A program made the translations under genes and the position numbers. A DNA stretch of 49,924 nt from contig PLNS01000008.1 of the NCBI GenBank assembly GCA_003141855.1, positions 1-49,924 on the forward strand. The letters run 5' to 3'. The notes under the pieces are model-generated. The model had not been told where the DNA came from, did not search any database, and was given only the letters and a program-made list of their open reading frames with translations. Of this stretch, positions 24,426-33,278 are shown piece by piece; positions within the stretch are counted from its first letter, which is position 1; the number at the start of each line of letters is the position of its first letter. This stretch comes from Candidatus Bathyarchaeota archaeon (GTDB taxonomy: Archaea; Thermoproteota; Bathyarchaeia; Bathyarchaeales; Bathycorpusculaceae).

Positions 24426-25427
24426 GTGAAAAAAGAAGTTTATGGCGCGTTTGATGGCAAAACTGTGCTTGTTACTGGTGGCGCAGGAGCAATCGGGTCA
24501 AACTTAGTAAAAACGCTGAGCCAGCTGGAAACAAAGAAAATCATCATCTTAGATGACTTGTCCTCGTCTTACGAGTGGAACATTCCCGTAAATCCCAAAG
24601 TTGCATTTATCAAAGGCAGTGTGCTTGACGATGAAAAGCTCAAGTGGGCGTTCAAAGAAAAGCCCCAGATAGTTTATCATCTCGCAGCACATTTTGCGAA
24701 CCAAAACTCAGTTGATAACCCCGAAACGGATCTAATGATTAACGGCATGGGCACGTTGAAGGTTCTTGAGTACGCTCACCTCGTCGGCGTGGAGCGCTTC
24801 ATTTACGCCTCTTCCGGTTGCGGAATATACGGCGCAGACTCAAAAATGCCCTTCGAAGAACACGACGTATCAATGAAGCTCAACACCCCCTACCAAGTAA
24901 CAAAGATGCTTGGCGAACTCTACACCAACTACTTCTACAACCTATACCATCTCCCAATCGTTAACGCAAGGTTCTTCAATTCCTACGGTCCAGGCGAAGT
25001 TCCAGGAAAATACCGAAACGTTATACCCAACTTTTTCTGGTGGTCAATGAACAAACAGCCTTTGCCAATTACTGGAACGGGCGACGAAACAAGAGACTTC
25101 ACCTACGTTGGAGACATAATAAACGGGTTGTTGGCGATGGCTTACTACGAGGATGCTGTTGGCGAAGCATTCAATTTGGCAACTGGTAGAGAAATAAGAA
25201 TAGGAGATCTCGCACAATGGATAAACGAGATAACTGGCAACGAGACGGGAATTATATTTACAGAAAGACGCGACTGGGATAAGAAAAATAGGCTTCTCGC
25301 TTCAATTGAAAAAGCAAAAAAAATCTTGGATTACACACCTAACATGGACTTCAAGCAAGGCTTAAAACATGTTCATACTTGGTTTACAGAAAATTATGAA
25401 AACATTCGTTCATCATACAAAAAATAG
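24426..25427 (+). CDS. NAD-dependent epimerase/dehydratase
   Basis: A 333-residue extended SDR from the GTG at 24426, preceded by GGGAG. TGGAGAIGSNLVKTL, DDLSSSYEW, HLAAHFANQNSV and the catalytic YQVTKMLGELY are all present. RFFNSYGPGEVPGKYRN is the substrate loop. It resembles UDP-glucose 4-epimerase or dTDP-glucose 4,6-dehydratase relatives. The open frame extends 84 bases upstream into the previous gene, but the GTG with the ribosome-binding site gives normal length. Together with the preceding gene it probably makes one sugar nucleotide for the glycan. Confidence 0.87.
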   Translation: MKKEVYGAFDGKTVLVTGGAGAIGSNLVKTLSQLETKKIIILDDLSSSYEWNIPVNPKVAFIKGSVLDDEKLKWAFKEKPQIVYHLAAHFANQNSVDNPETDLMINGMGTLKVLEYAHLVGVERFIYASSGCGIYGADSKMPFEEHDVSMKLNTPYQVTKMLGELYTNYFYNLYHLPIVNARFFNSYGPGEVPGKYRNVIPNFFWWSMNKQPLPITGTGDETRDFTYVGDIINGLLAMAYYEDAVGEAFNLATGREIRIGDLAQWINEITGNETGIIFTERRDWDKKNRLLASIEKAKKILDYTPNMDFKQGLKHVHTWFTENYENIRSSYKK

Positions 25428-25467
25428 TTCTACTGCAAGCATCAGCCCCTCGAGGTAGTTCTTCCTT

Positions 25468-26691
25468 TTGAATGTATTAGTGATAGCGCAGTATTTTCCT
25501 CCAGACCTTGGCGGCGCAGCAACTAGAGCTTATAATCTGGCTAAAGGTCTCGCCCTAAATGGCTGTAACGTTACAGTGATAGCTGCTGTTCCGCATTATC
25601 CACATGGCAAAATACCCAAAGCATATCGGTGGAAGCCCTTTAAAGTAGAGCGGATGGCAAACTTTAGGGTAATTCGAACATTCATGCCTTCGATTAAATC
25701 GGAAGGTTTTTTTAAACGACTTGTGCTACGCGGCGCTTTTGCGTTTTCCTCATTGTTTGCATTACTTTTTGTGGGCAAAATTGATGCTATATGGGCATCA
25801 AGCTGGGCTCCCGGTTATGTCTACAGCAAAATTAAGCGAAAACCTTTGGCTCTAAATGTTGATGATTTGACTCTTGATGACCTTGTTGATCTCAAACTGG
25901 TCGATGAGCATTCGCTATTTCTCAGGGTGGGTGAGTTGGTGTATCGGTTATTTTTCGTTAAAGGCGATATTTTAACTCCGATTAGTTCTGGTTATTTCGA
26001 TATAATGTCTAAGAAGTACTGTGTCAAGCCAAACCGAATTCATCTTGTAAGAGGCGGAGTAGACCTTTCTGTCTTCAAGCCAAGTTTGCGCAAGTCTGAG
26101 CTTAAAAAGAAGTTTGTGGTTTTGTATTCGGGGGGTTTTTCTGTGGCCTACGATTTTGATCAGGTTTTCAAGGCCGCCCAGATCGTTGAGGAAATAGATG
26201 GTACCATCGAGTTTGTCGTTCAAGGCGCGGGGGAACTTCTGGGTTCGATGCGGGGTTCGGTTAGCAAGTTGAAGGTTAAGAACGTGAAAATCGTCGATAA
26301 GATTTTGAGCAGAACCGCCGTCGCTGAGCTGCTGGGTCAAGCTGACGTTTTGCTTTTGCCCCTCGCAGAGTTCGATAAACCCTACCGTGGAATGTCATCG
26401 AAACTCTACGAGTACCAAGCAGTGGGTAAGCCGATAATCTCCTGCAGCAGGGGATTGCCTTCCGTTTACGTGAAGGAGACTAATTCAGGTTTAACCGTTC
26501 ACCCCGGCGATTCTGAGGCTTTGGCTAAAGCTGTCATAAAACTAAAAGAAAATCCCTGCCTTGCTCGAGTGATGGGGGAAAACGGACGAAAATATGTGGA
26601 ACACGAAGCATCAATCGAGGCTATAGGCTTAGAAATGAGGACGCTTTTCGAAACGTTGGCGGAGTCAAAAGCAGAACTTCCGCTTGAATGA
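25468..26691 (+). CDS. GT4 glycosyltransferase
   Basis: A 407-residue GT-B enzyme. The N-terminal domain has VIAQYFPPDLGGAATRAYNL and VIAAVPHYPHGK, typical of WbuB/WcaI-like transferases. The C-terminal domain has VLYSGGFSVAYDFDQ, VLLLPLAEFDKPYRGMSSKL and EYQAVGKPIISC; the last Glu of the nucleotide-binding site is in that stretch. It adds a sugar to the growing lipid-linked oligosaccharide. TTG start with a GAGGT site. Donor sugar not predictable. Confidence 0.88.
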   Translation: MNVLVIAQYFPPDLGGAATRAYNLAKGLALNGCNVTVIAAVPHYPHGKIPKAYRWKPFKVERMANFRVIRTFMPSIKSEGFFKRLVLRGAFAFSSLFALLFVGKIDAIWASSWAPGYVYSKIKRKPLALNVDDLTLDDLVDLKLVDEHSLFLRVGELVYRLFFVKGDILTPISSGYFDIMSKKYCVKPNRIHLVRGGVDLSVFKPSLRKSELKKKFVVLYSGGFSVAYDFDQVFKAAQIVEEIDGTIEFVVQGAGELLGSMRGSVSKLKVKNVKIVDKILSRTAVAELLGQADVLLLPLAEFDKPYRGMSSKLYEYQAVGKPIISCSRGLPSVYVKETNSGLTVHPGDSEALAKAVIKLKENPCLARVMGENGRKYVEHEASIEAIGLEMRTLFETLAESKAELPLE

Positions 26692-26712
26692 TGATTTAAC
26701 GAGGCAATTAGT

Positions 26713-27993
26713 ATGTTCAGAATTATCATCTTAAACACAGCGAGTCTAGACAATAAAGGCAGTATGGGGCGTGTAGAAGGTATTATTAAATGTTTGGAGG
26801 AAGCTGGATGTTCTGATCACATAGTAATTTTGCACAGGTACTATAAACAAGACAGAGATACGCATGTTAGACAACTGCTAAAAAAGTATCCAAACGTTGA
26901 TATTCAACAGCATCCATGGTTCAGAGAAGAAGCTTCGCTTATTTTGACAGCCGTGTGTTCTTTGTCTCGTTTTTGCCTCTTAGCAATGCGGTATAAGACT
27001 CTTCGCCTTTTTGGTAAACAACCAAAAGGTGAAATTCAAAGTTCTGATGTAATTGTTGATTTGAATCTTATTGAACCAGCTGAGGGCGTATATGCAACTA
27101 TGACATTGGGCGCATTTTTTGCGCTCATTGATACCTGGCATGCCACAATGACTGGAAAATCAGTACTGGTCTGCTCAGCTACCATAGGTCCATATAACAA
27201 TAGCTTTCTTAGGCATTTAGCTCGATATGTTCTTAACAAGGTTGACGCAATAACACTGAGAGAAAAATACAGTTTTGACTATTTGCGAGTTATCGATGTC
27301 ACTTCCCCTCAAGTTTACTTAAGCGCTGATCTCGCTTTTCTCATGGACGGCGAAAGTTACAGACTGCCTTCAATACTGAAGACCGCTGGGATTGTTCTTG
27401 CCAATAAGCCCATAGTAGGAATAACTGTTTCTGCCATGTTAAATCCTTCACTTGAAGAGTCAGTGTATATTCGCCTCATCTCAGAACTTACTGATTTTCT
27501 CATAGATCATTTGATTAACGTTACAATAGTTTTTATCACGCACACTTATCAAGATGCAAAAATAACGCAAAGTGTTTATGCGCGAGTTAAGAACAAACAA
27601 AAAGTAAATTTACTTCCAACATACTTGACAGCGGCAGAAACAAAAAGTGTTATTGGTATTTGTGACCTGTTCATTTGTTCACGATTTCATGCTCTTGTGG
27701 CATCTACCTCTTTGGCTATACCCAGTCTTGGGATTGTGGCCTACAGTAAAGGTAAATTTCACGGAATAATTGGCGAGATTATGGGTCAAGAGAATTATCT
27801 TGTTGATGTACCAGATAATTTAATTTTTGATGAGTTTCTTTTTAAACTTAAATCAAAAGTCATGGCTTTATGGGCTAACAGAGAAATAGTTGCGCAAGAT
27901 TTGTTGGCGCGGAGAGACTCGACTAAGTCGCAGGTGCTATTTAATGGCCGCCTTGTTAAAGAACTTGCGATGTGTGGTAAAAGGGTAAATTGA
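26713..27993 (+). CDS. Polysaccharide pyruvyl transferase family protein
   Basis: A 426-residue protein. The N-terminus (ILNTASLDNKGSMGRVEGII) and the C-terminal ICDLFICSRFHALVASTSLA with SLGIVAYSKGKFHGI are hallmarks of the pyruvyl-transferase fold. Those enzymes add a ketal pyruvate from PEP to a sugar, giving the polymer negative charge. The next gene follows the stop codon directly (TGAATG), as in bacterial exopolysaccharide loci where this family is paired with FrhB-like proteins. Confidence 0.85.
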   Translation: MFRIIILNTASLDNKGSMGRVEGIIKCLEEAGCSDHIVILHRYYKQDRDTHVRQLLKKYPNVDIQQHPWFREEASLILTAVCSLSRFCLLAMRYKTLRLFGKQPKGEIQSSDVIVDLNLIEPAEGVYATMTLGAFFALIDTWHATMTGKSVLVCSATIGPYNNSFLRHLARYVLNKVDAITLREKYSFDYLRVIDVTSPQVYLSADLAFLMDGESYRLPSILKTAGIVLANKPIVGITVSAMLNPSLEESVYIRLISELTDFLIDHLINVTIVFITHTYQDAKITQSVYARVKNKQKVNLLPTYLTAAETKSVIGICDLFICSRFHALVASTSLAIPSLGIVAYSKGKFHGIIGEIMGQENYLVDVPDNLIFDEFLFKLKSKVMALWANREIVAQDLLARRDSTKSQVLFNGRLVKELAMCGKRVN

Positions 27994-29310
27994 ATGCGAC
28001 AAAAGAGTATGAACGCTAATTTGTCTGGATATGTTGCGCAAGTAGTTGGAGATGGCTTATGCACTGGTTGCGGAACGTGTGTTGGCATATGCCCCAGCGG
28101 TGCACTTCGTATGGATAGGTCTAACGCGAATGGTTGCTACTCTGTTCATTTGGATAGTTCGCGATGCACCGGTTGTGGATTATGCCTTAGAGCTTGCCCC
28201 GGGCATTCGGTAGATTTCAAAGCTTTAAGTCTTGAGATATTTGGTAAAGCTGCTACAGATATCCGCCTTGGAAATTACCAAGGCTGTTATCTTGGGCATT
28301 CTTCCGATTACGCCGTAAGATATAATGCGGCCTCTGGCGGTGTGATAACTGCTTTGCTTCTTTTCGCTTTGGAAAAAGGGCTAATAGATGGGGCTTTGGT
28401 TACGCGAATGAGAAAAGATCGCCCTTTGGAACCGGAGTCATTCATTGCACGAACGAGGGAAGAGATTATTGATGCTTCAAAGTCAAAATACTGCCCTGTT
28501 CCGGCTAACATTGCATTGAAGGAGATTTTAGCTTCAAAAGAAGGGGCCAAGTTCGCCGTTGTCGGGCTTCCATGCCATATTCAAGGGATAAGGAAAGCAG
28601 AAAGCTGCAATAAAAACCTGAAAGAAAAGATAGTTTTACACTTAGGGCTCTTCTGTTCTCATACCGATACTTTCTTTGCAACAGAGTTCTTGCTTTCAAG
28701 TTTGGGTCTCAATAGTCAAGATGTTGCTACAATTAACTACAGAGGTGAAGGGTGGCCTGGTAGCTTATCGATTTTGCTAAAAAATGGTCAGAAGAAGATA
28801 TTACCTTATTCAAAAATGATTTCTGCCCATATATTGTGGTTTTTTGCTTTCCCGCGTTGCACTTTATGTTGTGATCTCACCGCTGAATTGGCTGACATCT
28901 CATGTGGTGACGCATGGTTGCCACAGTTAATGGCAAATGATAATATTGGTCAATCAATCGCCATCTGCAGAACTCGGTTGGGAAGCTCAATTTTTACAGA
29001 AGCGATTAAGACGGGTTACATAAATTCTAAACAGGTAGATCCACTAATTATAAAGCAATCAATAAATATGGCGAGAACAAAGAAAAAAGATATACGCGTA
29101 CAATTTTTCCTAAGGCGTTTACTTGCCAAACCTTTTCCCGCTTATAGGACTTTATTGCTGAATCCTAATTTTACTAGTTATCTGCGAACTGCGCTTCTCT
29201 GTTTCAATTTAGCAATTTCATCAAATAAATATTTCAGGGGTAGATTATTCAGTTATTTACTTCATAAGGAACTTTCCTTATTAGGTTTAGATAAAGAGGC
29301 CGGCGAATGA
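27994..29310 (+). CDS. FrhB-like iron-sulfur oxidoreductase of a glycan locus
   Basis: A 438-residue protein. Two ferredoxin-type 4Fe-4S clusters lie at about residues 23-34 (CTGCGTCVGICP) and 57-69 (CTGCGLCLRACPG). FrhB/FdhB N- and C-domains follow, with YNAASGGVITALLLFALEKG, FAVVGLPCHIQGIRKAE and ISCGDAWLP. The family includes F420-dependent dehydrogenase subunits. In polysaccharide loci paired with pyruvyl transferase its role is unproven, perhaps a redox step on a sugar. It begins directly after the preceding stop and overlaps a decayed epimerase start (ATGA). Confidence 0.88.
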   Translation: MRQKSMNANLSGYVAQVVGDGLCTGCGTCVGICPSGALRMDRSNANGCYSVHLDSSRCTGCGLCLRACPGHSVDFKALSLEIFGKAATDIRLGNYQGCYLGHSSDYAVRYNAASGGVITALLLFALEKGLIDGALVTRMRKDRPLEPESFIARTREEIIDASKSKYCPVPANIALKEILASKEGAKFAVVGLPCHIQGIRKAESCNKNLKEKIVLHLGLFCSHTDTFFATEFLLSSLGLNSQDVATINYRGEGWPGSLSILLKNGQKKILPYSKMISAHILWFFAFPRCTLCCDLTAELADISCGDAWLPQLMANDNIGQSIAICRTRLGSSIFTEAIKTGYINSKQVDPLIIKQSINMARTKKKDIRVQFFLRRLLAKPFPAYRTLLLNPNFTSYLRTALLCFNLAISSNKYFRGRLFSYLLHKELSLLGLDKEAGE

Positions 29311-29551
29311 AAATTCTTCTTCAACGTTTTACGTTTATGGGCAGTCACTTGGTTGACCACTTGTTAAACAGAATTATACGATTACGGTAGTTAGTTAAAT
29401 GGTTGAAATTGAAGATACAACAAAACTGCTAACCAAATTGGGTCCTACCGAACAGGTTTGGTTGTTGTTGCTAGTATTCCAGTTCCAAAAATCCCCTTTT
29501 GAAGAGTTACGAAGTCTCCATCAAGGTTATACTGCTACCATGGGACAATAG
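29307..29551 (+). pseudogene. Decayed NAD-dependent epimerase (N-terminal remnant)
   Basis: An ATG overlapping the previous stop (ATGA) opens MKILLQRFTFMGSHLVDHLL. FMGSHLVDHLL is the end of an SDR glycine motif (normally GGAGFIGSHLVDHLL), and the glycine half is scrambled. One base later the reading frame shifts to YTITVVS, equivalent to the second Rossmann strand, then hits a stop and continues as a 50-codon frame (29399-29551) with no recognisable domain. It shows at least one frameshift, one nonsense codon and loss of the remaining roughly 250 residues. Confidence 0.65.
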
Positions 29552-29554
29552 AAA

Positions 29555-30457
29555 ATGCTTAAACAATTAGATATTTCACCTTTAGTTTCGATTATAATAC
29601 CAACATGGAATTCAGCTGCAACACTCGCTCTTTGTTTGCAATCGATAAAAAAACAAACGTACAAAAACTTGGAGGTTTTGATTATTGACGGTGGAAGTAC
29701 CGATAACACACTTTCAGTTGCTGAAAGCTATGGAGTTAAATTTAGGAAATTGCATAAGCGGAGTAGAACCTATCAGCGAAATTTGGGCGCTTTTTATGCT
29801 AAAGGTGTTCTCCTCTTCTTCTTGGATTCCGATGAAGTGTTGCACCCAAAATTAGTCGAAGAGTGTGTCAGCAAATATTTCGATGGTTATCAGGGAATGT
29901 TTGTAACAACAATTGATACAGGTTACACTTATTTAGGAAAATCAAGATGTTTGGGGAATTTTATAAATTTAGAAATAAAATCTTCCGCAATTTACATTCC
30001 TAATTCAGCTTTGCGATTTTGCACTAAAGACATTTTCAAAGCTGTGAAAGGGCAAGACGAAGACTTGCTAATCGGAGAAGATATCATATTTGCCTTGAAA
30101 TGTTTAAAAAGTGGGGGTAAGATTGGCAGATGCAAATACGCAATCTCACATTATGCAGTTGAAGGTTTAAGGAACATCTTAATTAAAAAATACGCATATG
30201 GTCAGACTTTTGAAAAAGTTGTTGAAAAAATGGGGGAGTTTAACGAATCGTTTCGTGTTACTCATGGTTTTGGGCTATCCGCTCATGTTTTATCCTTCAG
30301 AATGGAGTATGTAAAGATGGGAGTTTTTTATTTGGTTCACATGTTTCGGCTCAAGGCATACAGTCGTTATATACCAGGGTTTTTCTTAGTCAAATTGATA
30401 GAGCAATGTGGTCGCGTGACCGGGTATATCAGGTCCCGCATGTTTTTCAGTACTTGA
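29555..30457 (+). CDS. GT2 glycosyltransferase
   Basis: A 300-residue GT-A family 2 enzyme: VSIIIPTWNSAATLALCLQS, LIIDGGSTDNTL for nucleotide binding, and FFLDSDEVLHP with the metal-binding Asp pair. IGEDIIFALKCLKSGGKIG carries the acidic region usually linked to catalysis. The C-terminal 60 residues have a hydrophobic helix that may associate with the membrane. It would transfer one sugar in glycan assembly. The ATG at 29555 follows a run of decayed sequence. Confidence 0.87.
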   Translation: MLKQLDISPLVSIIIPTWNSAATLALCLQSIKKQTYKNLEVLIIDGGSTDNTLSVAESYGVKFRKLHKRSRTYQRNLGAFYAKGVLLFFLDSDEVLHPKLVEECVSKYFDGYQGMFVTTIDTGYTYLGKSRCLGNFINLEIKSSAIYIPNSALRFCTKDIFKAVKGQDEDLLIGEDIIFALKCLKSGGKIGRCKYAISHYAVEGLRNILIKKYAYGQTFEKVVEKMGEFNESFRVTHGFGLSAHVLSFRMEYVKMGVFYLVHMFRLKAYSRYIPGFFLVKLIEQCGRVTGYIRSRMFFST

Positions 30458-30566
30458 GGTAATCGGGTCTGCAACTCACCAATTATATTTTTTACCAATT
30501 ACAAATGCTTTTGAGCAGTTGCCTTGAATATGGTGTCAAAATTATGTTTGAAGTTGGCTTAAGCAT

Positions 30567-31397
30567 ATGAATGCTGTGAATCCTTCTTTGGTTTTTACCT
30601 GTGATTTGGAATTTTCGCCAAAAGTTTATGGCAGATTATCTGTTAAAGACGAGCGTCTCATTATTGGACAGAAAGCGCTTGTTGACTTATTGCACAAATA
30701 TGACGTGACCTGCACATTTTTTACTCAAGGAAAACTATGCCTTCAATGTCCTGAAATGGTTGAAGATCTGCACAGCGAAGGCCATGAAATAGGTTCACAC
30801 GGCTTTGATCACATTCCAATGAAATACCTCTGGCCAGTTGGCTTGTTCCCAAAAATCTCTCCCGCGATAACAAGACAAATCGACATCAAAAAATCAAAAG
30901 AAGCGGTGTTCTCAATAATAGGAGAAAAACCTATTTCTTTTAGAGCTCCGTACTTGGCAATGGATCAAGAAATGCTGCCTTTTCTGGAAAAAGAAGGCTT
31001 CTTGTTCGATAGTTCATTGTATAATCCTGCTCTGGGGAAAGTCTCCAGTCCCTATCATCCGTCAGCGGGAAGTTATGTTTCCGAAGGACATATGAAAATC
31101 TGGGAAGTGCCCCCGACAGTAAATTTTTTTCCCCAACGGAAATACTGGTATTACAGGTACCCTTTAATTCTCAGTTTGGACGAGCAAATGATCAGAAAAT
31201 CAATTCCAGCTTTAATTGGTAAATTTTTGAAAAACGACCGTTATCTTCCTTTATTTGTCACAATAATACATCCATATGAGCTGTGTTCTCCGTCTATGGT
31301 TTCAAAAGTATCTCTTTTCCTGGATATAATGAAGAAAAATGAATTACGTAGTATCGCTCTTCGCGATCTTCTGAAAGAATCAAATCCGAAAAATTAA
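30567..31397 (+). CDS. Polysaccharide deacetylase (NodB-like, CE4)
   Basis: A 276-residue protein. FTCDLEF holds the catalytic/metal Asp. CTFFTQGKLCLQCPEMVEDL and HEIGSHGFDHIPM give the His-x3-His metal site, and FRAPYLAMDQEML is motif 3. A late FVTIIHPYEL contributes the final His. It removes acetyl (or similar) groups from N-acetyl sugars. There is no signal peptide, so it probably acts in the cytoplasm on the lipid-linked intermediate. ATG start. Confidence 0.87.
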   Translation: MNAVNPSLVFTCDLEFSPKVYGRLSVKDERLIIGQKALVDLLHKYDVTCTFFTQGKLCLQCPEMVEDLHSEGHEIGSHGFDHIPMKYLWPVGLFPKISPAITRQIDIKKSKEAVFSIIGEKPISFRAPYLAMDQEMLPFLEKEGFLFDSSLYNPALGKVSSPYHPSAGSYVSEGHMKIWEVPPTVNFFPQRKYWYYRYPLILSLDEQMIRKSIPALIGKFLKNDRYLPLFVTIIHPYELCSPSMVSKVSLFLDIMKKNELRSIALRDLLKESNPKN

Positions 31398-31425
31398 CCT
31401 AATCCCCTGAACAAGTTGCATATCT

Positions 31426-32622
31426 ATGAGAATTGCTCGTTTGGTACAGTACTTCCAACCTCGATTCGGCTATGCAGAATACTATCTTATGACTGAACTT
31501 GCAAAGCAGGGCCATGAAGTATGTATCATCACTTCAGATCACTACTCTCAAAGTGTAAAATCTTTTGACAAATCAATCGATGTCACTACTGAGTGCGGTA
31601 AGTTTATCGAGAATGGACTAACAGTTTATCGTCTGCCTACGGTCTTTGAAAATGGTCAGCTCATAGCAAGTCGCAACCTAAAAAGGTCGTTGAAAGACTT
31701 TGAACCAGATGTATTACATTCTAATGATCTTTTTTACCCATCAACTCTTTTGGCAATTTGCTACAAGAAACTTGGTTATAGATTATTTGTTGATTCAATC
31801 ACAGGTACATTTAATCCACGTGGATTTACTCTTCTGGGTTTTGACCTTTACAGATTGCTGTTCAAGCATTATTTGAAGGACAATGTTGATGGTTTCTTCG
31901 CTATCTCAAAGGGATCAAAAAAGTGGTTGAAAAAGAATTTTGGAATTCCGTACGATTCAATTGGTCTTATTCCGCTCGGCGCAGATGACAGACTATTCTT
32001 TCCCTCAACCATCGCACGCGAATCCACCCGGTCCGCTCTTGGACTAAGCGATGACGAAATCTTGATAATCTATACTGGAAAGCTTCTGCCTGAAAAAGAT
32101 ATAGATGTCCTGATAAAAAGCGTGGCTCAACTAGAATCAAAAACTTTCAAACTTAGATTGCTTTTAGTCGGAAGCGGTCCTCTAGCGTACATGCGATATC
32201 TCACTAGACTTGTAGAATCAAGAAAAATTAGAAAGAACGTAATGTTCATTTCAACGGTTGCTCGAACTGAACTTCCTAAATATTATAATGCAGCAGATAT
32301 TGCTGTATGGCCAGGAAGTCCTTCGATTTCAATAATCGAGGCTATGTCAACAGGTCTTCCCATAATTATCGCCTCTTATCCAAAACCCCGCGAAGATGCG
32401 TATGATACATCACATTTGATAGAATATTCAAATGGACTAGATTTTCAAAGGGGGCATGTATCGCAACTTGCCTCTTCAATAGAAAGTTTAGCGGTTAATG
32501 AAGATCTCCGAAATGAAATGCGGAAAAAATCGAGAAAACTTGTTGAGCAAAAAATAAATTGGGCCACAATAGCCACGCAATATCTCAAAATTTATGAAAA
32601 TCCTCCTAATTCGCGGGTCTGA
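31426..32622 (+). CDS. GT4 glycosyltransferase
   Basis: A 398-residue GT-B enzyme: VQYFQPRFGYAEYYLMTELA, VLHSNDLFYPSTLLA, and IIYTGKLLPEKDIDVLI opening the C-domain. The usual Glu-x7-Glu site reads WPGSPSISIIEAMSTGLPII. Its first Glu is missing, a variant also found in the relic at 32918, so the two come from one subfamily. ATG start. It lies in the same operon-like run as the deacetylase (28-base gap). Confidence 0.85.
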   Translation: MRIARLVQYFQPRFGYAEYYLMTELAKQGHEVCIITSDHYSQSVKSFDKSIDVTTECGKFIENGLTVYRLPTVFENGQLIASRNLKRSLKDFEPDVLHSNDLFYPSTLLAICYKKLGYRLFVDSITGTFNPRGFTLLGFDLYRLLFKHYLKDNVDGFFAISKGSKKWLKKNFGIPYDSIGLIPLGADDRLFFPSTIARESTRSALGLSDDEILIIYTGKLLPEKDIDVLIKSVAQLESKTFKLRLLLVGSGPLAYMRYLTRLVESRKIRKNVMFISTVARTELPKYYNAADIAVWPGSPSISIIEAMSTGLPIIIASYPKPREDAYDTSHLIEYSNGLDFQRGHVSQLASSIESLAVNEDLRNEMRKKSRKLVEQKINWATIATQYLKIYENPPNSRV

Positions 32623-32749
32623 TTTGAAGACCGAATTTCAGACCATAGTTGAGATCTTACCCCAGCTAAGGAATGACTCTTAGTGTTTCTCATAATTCAA
32701 GGGCAGCACAGTCTGAGCAGTAAAACATAAGTCTATTTTGTGGTAAATA

Positions 32750-33277
32750 ATGAAAGTATGTTATCTTAGGCCATATGATCCGAATCACCCGCGAAGCAGA
32801 ACAATTCTAAAGGGATTAAGAAAAAGTAATGTTGACGTTATTGAATGTAACTCGGCTTCGTCTAATCGTTTATTGGATTACGTTAGGTTGTTGAAGAAAC
32901 AGTGTTCTATCCAATAAATGGCGGTGCATAGGACGGAATTGCCTAACTTTTATAATGCCGCAGATTTCGCGGTATGGCCTGGAGCCTTTTCCATTTCAAT
33001 AATTGAGGCAATGGCCTGCGGCTTGCCCATAATTATAGCGAAATCTGATTGGACATCACATTATCTGGAGTACAAAAATGGGTACTCGTTTAAAGCAGGA
33101 GACATTAATCATTTGTCTTCCATTATGTTAAGGCTATCTCTAGACGGCAGGCTGCGGAAATCGATGGGATTTGGAAGTCGAAAATTGGTTGAAGATAAGC
33201 TAAACTGGGATACCATAGCTAATCAGTACAATGCCGTTTACACAAAAGTCAACAACTCTAATTTATGCGGTTCGTAA
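32750..33277 (+). pseudogene. GT4 glycosyltransferase with internal deletion
   Basis: Two fragments abut. 32750-32917 encodes a 55-residue N-terminus (VCYLRPYDPNHPRSRTILKG, typical of GT4), ending in TAA. 32918-33277 encodes the C-terminal 119 residues (RTELPNFYNAADFAVWPGAF, SISIIEAMACGLPIIIAKSD). About 200 residues of the middle are missing and the two parts are separated by a stop. The C-terminal part is closely related to residues 280-395 of the intact GT4 just upstream, so this is a decayed tandem paralogue. Confidence 0.75.
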
Positions 33278-33278
33278 G

